Shown here in pieces: positions 4,747 to 5,963 of a stretch of 5,963 bases of DNA. The DNA is from Acidobacteriaceae bacterium (GTDB lineage Bacteria > Acidobacteriota > Terriglobia > Terriglobales > SbA1), in the NCBI GenBank assembly GCA_019237515.1, contig JAFAGX010000647.1, positions 1-5,963 on the forward strand, read 5' to 3'. Every line of letters starts with the position of its first letter. Position 1 is the stretch's first letter. The notes under the pieces were generated by a model. The model was not told where the DNA came from. It was given only the letters and a program-made list of their open reading frames with translations, and made no database searches. The translations under genes were made by a program, and so were the position numbers.

Positions 4747-5963
4747 TCATTTCACCTGCAAACTATCGAGCATTTTCTGATAAGTGGGTTGGAGTTGCGA
4801 GAACTGATTTTCAGGCGCGATGAAGACCAGGTGCAAAAGGCCACCTTCTGGGGTCGCCAGTGTGACAAGCCAATCGCGCTCGGGAACGGCTTGACCGTTT
4901 TGCTGTACCGGGGAGTTTCCTTGCAGCATGGTGGAGCGTGCTTCAGAGCCGGAGACCTGAATTTTGCGGGAACTGTCATAAACGCGCATCCCTGGATTTG
5001 TTTGTTGCAGGTTTTGAATCAGGGCCTGGGTGGCCTGGTCCAGAGAATTGCTGTCCGGGTTCTGCGCGACAGCCGCGATTGCACCATAGGCGATTGCGTT
5101 CTCTCCGACTCCGGCCTGAGGAGCCAGCGTCACCGAGTTTTGTCCGGCTGAAGCCTGCCAATTGCCTGGGTAATTCATGCTGAAAGTTCCGCTCTGGAAT
5201 GTCTTGAAGTCGCCGCTGGGCTGGACCTGCTGATAACTCACGTTGGTCAGCGTGCCGCCCGCCGCGGTTGACGTCGGCGCCGCTGTGTTTGGGGCGCCGG
5301 GAAGTACAGCACCAGATTTTTGATTCTGCTGCGCCCACTGGCCAGTCTTGGCGCCGTCAGAAATTTGTTGGGCGTTGTAAGCCTTTATACCCTTGGCCTC
5401 CTGTTTTGCCTGAAGAAACGCCTGGCTGGTCGGCTGATATTGTTTTGGCGGCCAGTGTGCGATTTCTTTGTCCACGGCTTCGACACGGTTGCCCGGGTTT
5501 GGATGATCGCTCAGGAATTGCGGGCCACCGTTGCCGACGAGTTTTTCCAGTTTCTGGAAAAACGCGGCCATGGCGGTCGGGGGATAGTCTGCTTTGTACA
5601 TGATGATCGCACCGACGGCGTCCGCCTGGGCCTCATCGCCTCGGGAGTAGTGCATCAGAACTCCACCAGCAACGCTCTGAATCCCCATTTGTGCGAGGGC
5701 GCCTGTCGTGCCGCCGAGAAGGCCGCCCAGCGCGCCCAAAATACCGGCCCATTCCTGCTTGGGAGCTTGTTTCGCGGAGTGTTGCATGTACACGTGCGAC
5801 ATCTCATGCGACATCACGCCGACGAGTTCGGCCTCATTATCAGCAGCGTTGATGGTGCCAATGTTGATGAAGATTGGGCCGCCGGGAAGCGCGAATGCAT
5901 TGATGTCACTTTGCTGGACAACGTGGAATTGATACGGCCAGGTGCGGTCCGGCGGAATGACGG
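4747..5963 (-). CDS. M48-family zinc metalloprotease with C-terminal PsbP-like region, N-terminus beyond window
   Basis: The frame is open to the right edge; 404 residues are visible and the start is missing. An internal GTG at 5817 sits in the middle of the catalytic motif and is not the start. Numbering from the first full codon, the M48 core reads NAFALPGGPIF (about 21-31), NEAELVGVMSHEMSHVYMQH (42-61) with the zinc motif HEMSH (H52, E53, H56), then YSRGDEAQAD (105-114) supplying the probable third zinc ligand E110, and DHPNPGNR (152-159). A Gly/Ala-rich hydrophobic stretch (about 73-102) follows the active site. A Gln/Ala/Thr/Pro-rich linker (about 175-250) leads to a C-terminal region containing FSMNYPGNWQ (260-269), like PsbP-type domains, to the end. 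Family members are usually membrane-associated or periplasmic and act in envelope protein quality control, but the signal peptide, if any, is off the window. Confidence 0.92.
   Translation of the reverse strand, partial: VIPPDRTWPYQFHVVQQSDINAFALPGGPIFINIGTINAADNEAELVGVMSHEMSHVYMQHSAKQAPKQEWAGILGALGGLLGGTTGALAQMGIQSVAGGVLMHYSRGDEAQADAVGAIIMYKADYPPTAMAAFFQKLEKLVGNGGPQFLSDHPNPGNRVEAVDKEIAHWPPKQYQPTSQAFLQAKQEAKGIKAYNAQQISDGAKTGQWAQQNQKSGAVLPGAPNTAAPTSTAAGGTLTNVSYQQVQPSGDFKTFQSGTFSMNYPGNWQASAGQNSVTLAPQAGVGENAIAYGAIAAVAQNPDSNSLDQATQALIQNLQQTNPGMRVYDSSRKIQVSGSEARSTMLQGNSPVQQNGQAVPERDWLVTLATPEGGLLHLVFIAPENQFSQLQPTYQKMLDSLQVK

Noticed and set aside
4708..5151. A 147-codon plus-strand open frame opposite the M48 C-terminal region
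   Set aside because: Antisense to the longer M48 frame, with no motif and no ribosome-binding site.
5815..5817. GTG at 5817 as the start of the M48 protein
   Set aside because: The frame continues to the window edge with conserved M48 residues (NAFALPGG, NEAEL) upstream of the zinc motif.

Overview
The window looks like part of a bacterial chromosome with moderately high G+C, tightly packed genes and short intergenic gaps. My best guess is an acidobacterium related to Koribacter/Terriglobales. This is inference from three things: F420-biosynthesis genes in an apparently non-actinobacterial arrangement, an M48 peptidase with a C-terminal PsbP-like tail, and short intergenic repeats of the 'CAGGATGACAG / TAGATCCTTCG' type that I recall being common in acidobacterial genomes. 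No rRNA, tRNA, insertion sequence or CRISPR array is visible.

Positions 1-3347 (minus strand) hold a coenzyme F420 biosynthesis operon, transcribed in the order cofG, cofD, cofC, cofE. CofG is the radical-SAM half of Fo synthase. CofC activates a 3-carbon phospho-acid with GTP. CofD transfers that moiety onto Fo. CofE adds the glutamate tail. cofG/cofD and cofD/cofC overlap by 4 bp each (GTGA and ATGA), which suggests translational coupling. cofC and cofE are instead separated by 102 bp, most of it a 71-bp hairpin-bearing repeat. cofE runs off the left edge. The partner of CofG, CofH, is not in the window.

Positions 3348-3488 form a divergent intergenic region. It carries an 18-bp palindrome next to cofG and a 29-bp copy of the same repeat family. 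It leads into a plus-strand flavin reductase-domain gene (3489-3992). That gene ends tail-to-tail, sharing a TTAA with a minus-strand gene for a pseudo-receiver/PilZ protein (3989-4702). Upstream of the PilZ gene on the same strand lies an M48-family zinc metalloprotease (4747 to the right edge, N-terminus missing).

The four cof genes clearly act in one pathway. The flavin reductase could supply reduced flavin to a late F420 step, but only its position suggests this. The PilZ and M48 genes have no evident link to F420. I see no wholly new system. The most interesting signals are the paired repeats with matching ends but different cores, one of which splits the F420 operon, and the absence of cofH.
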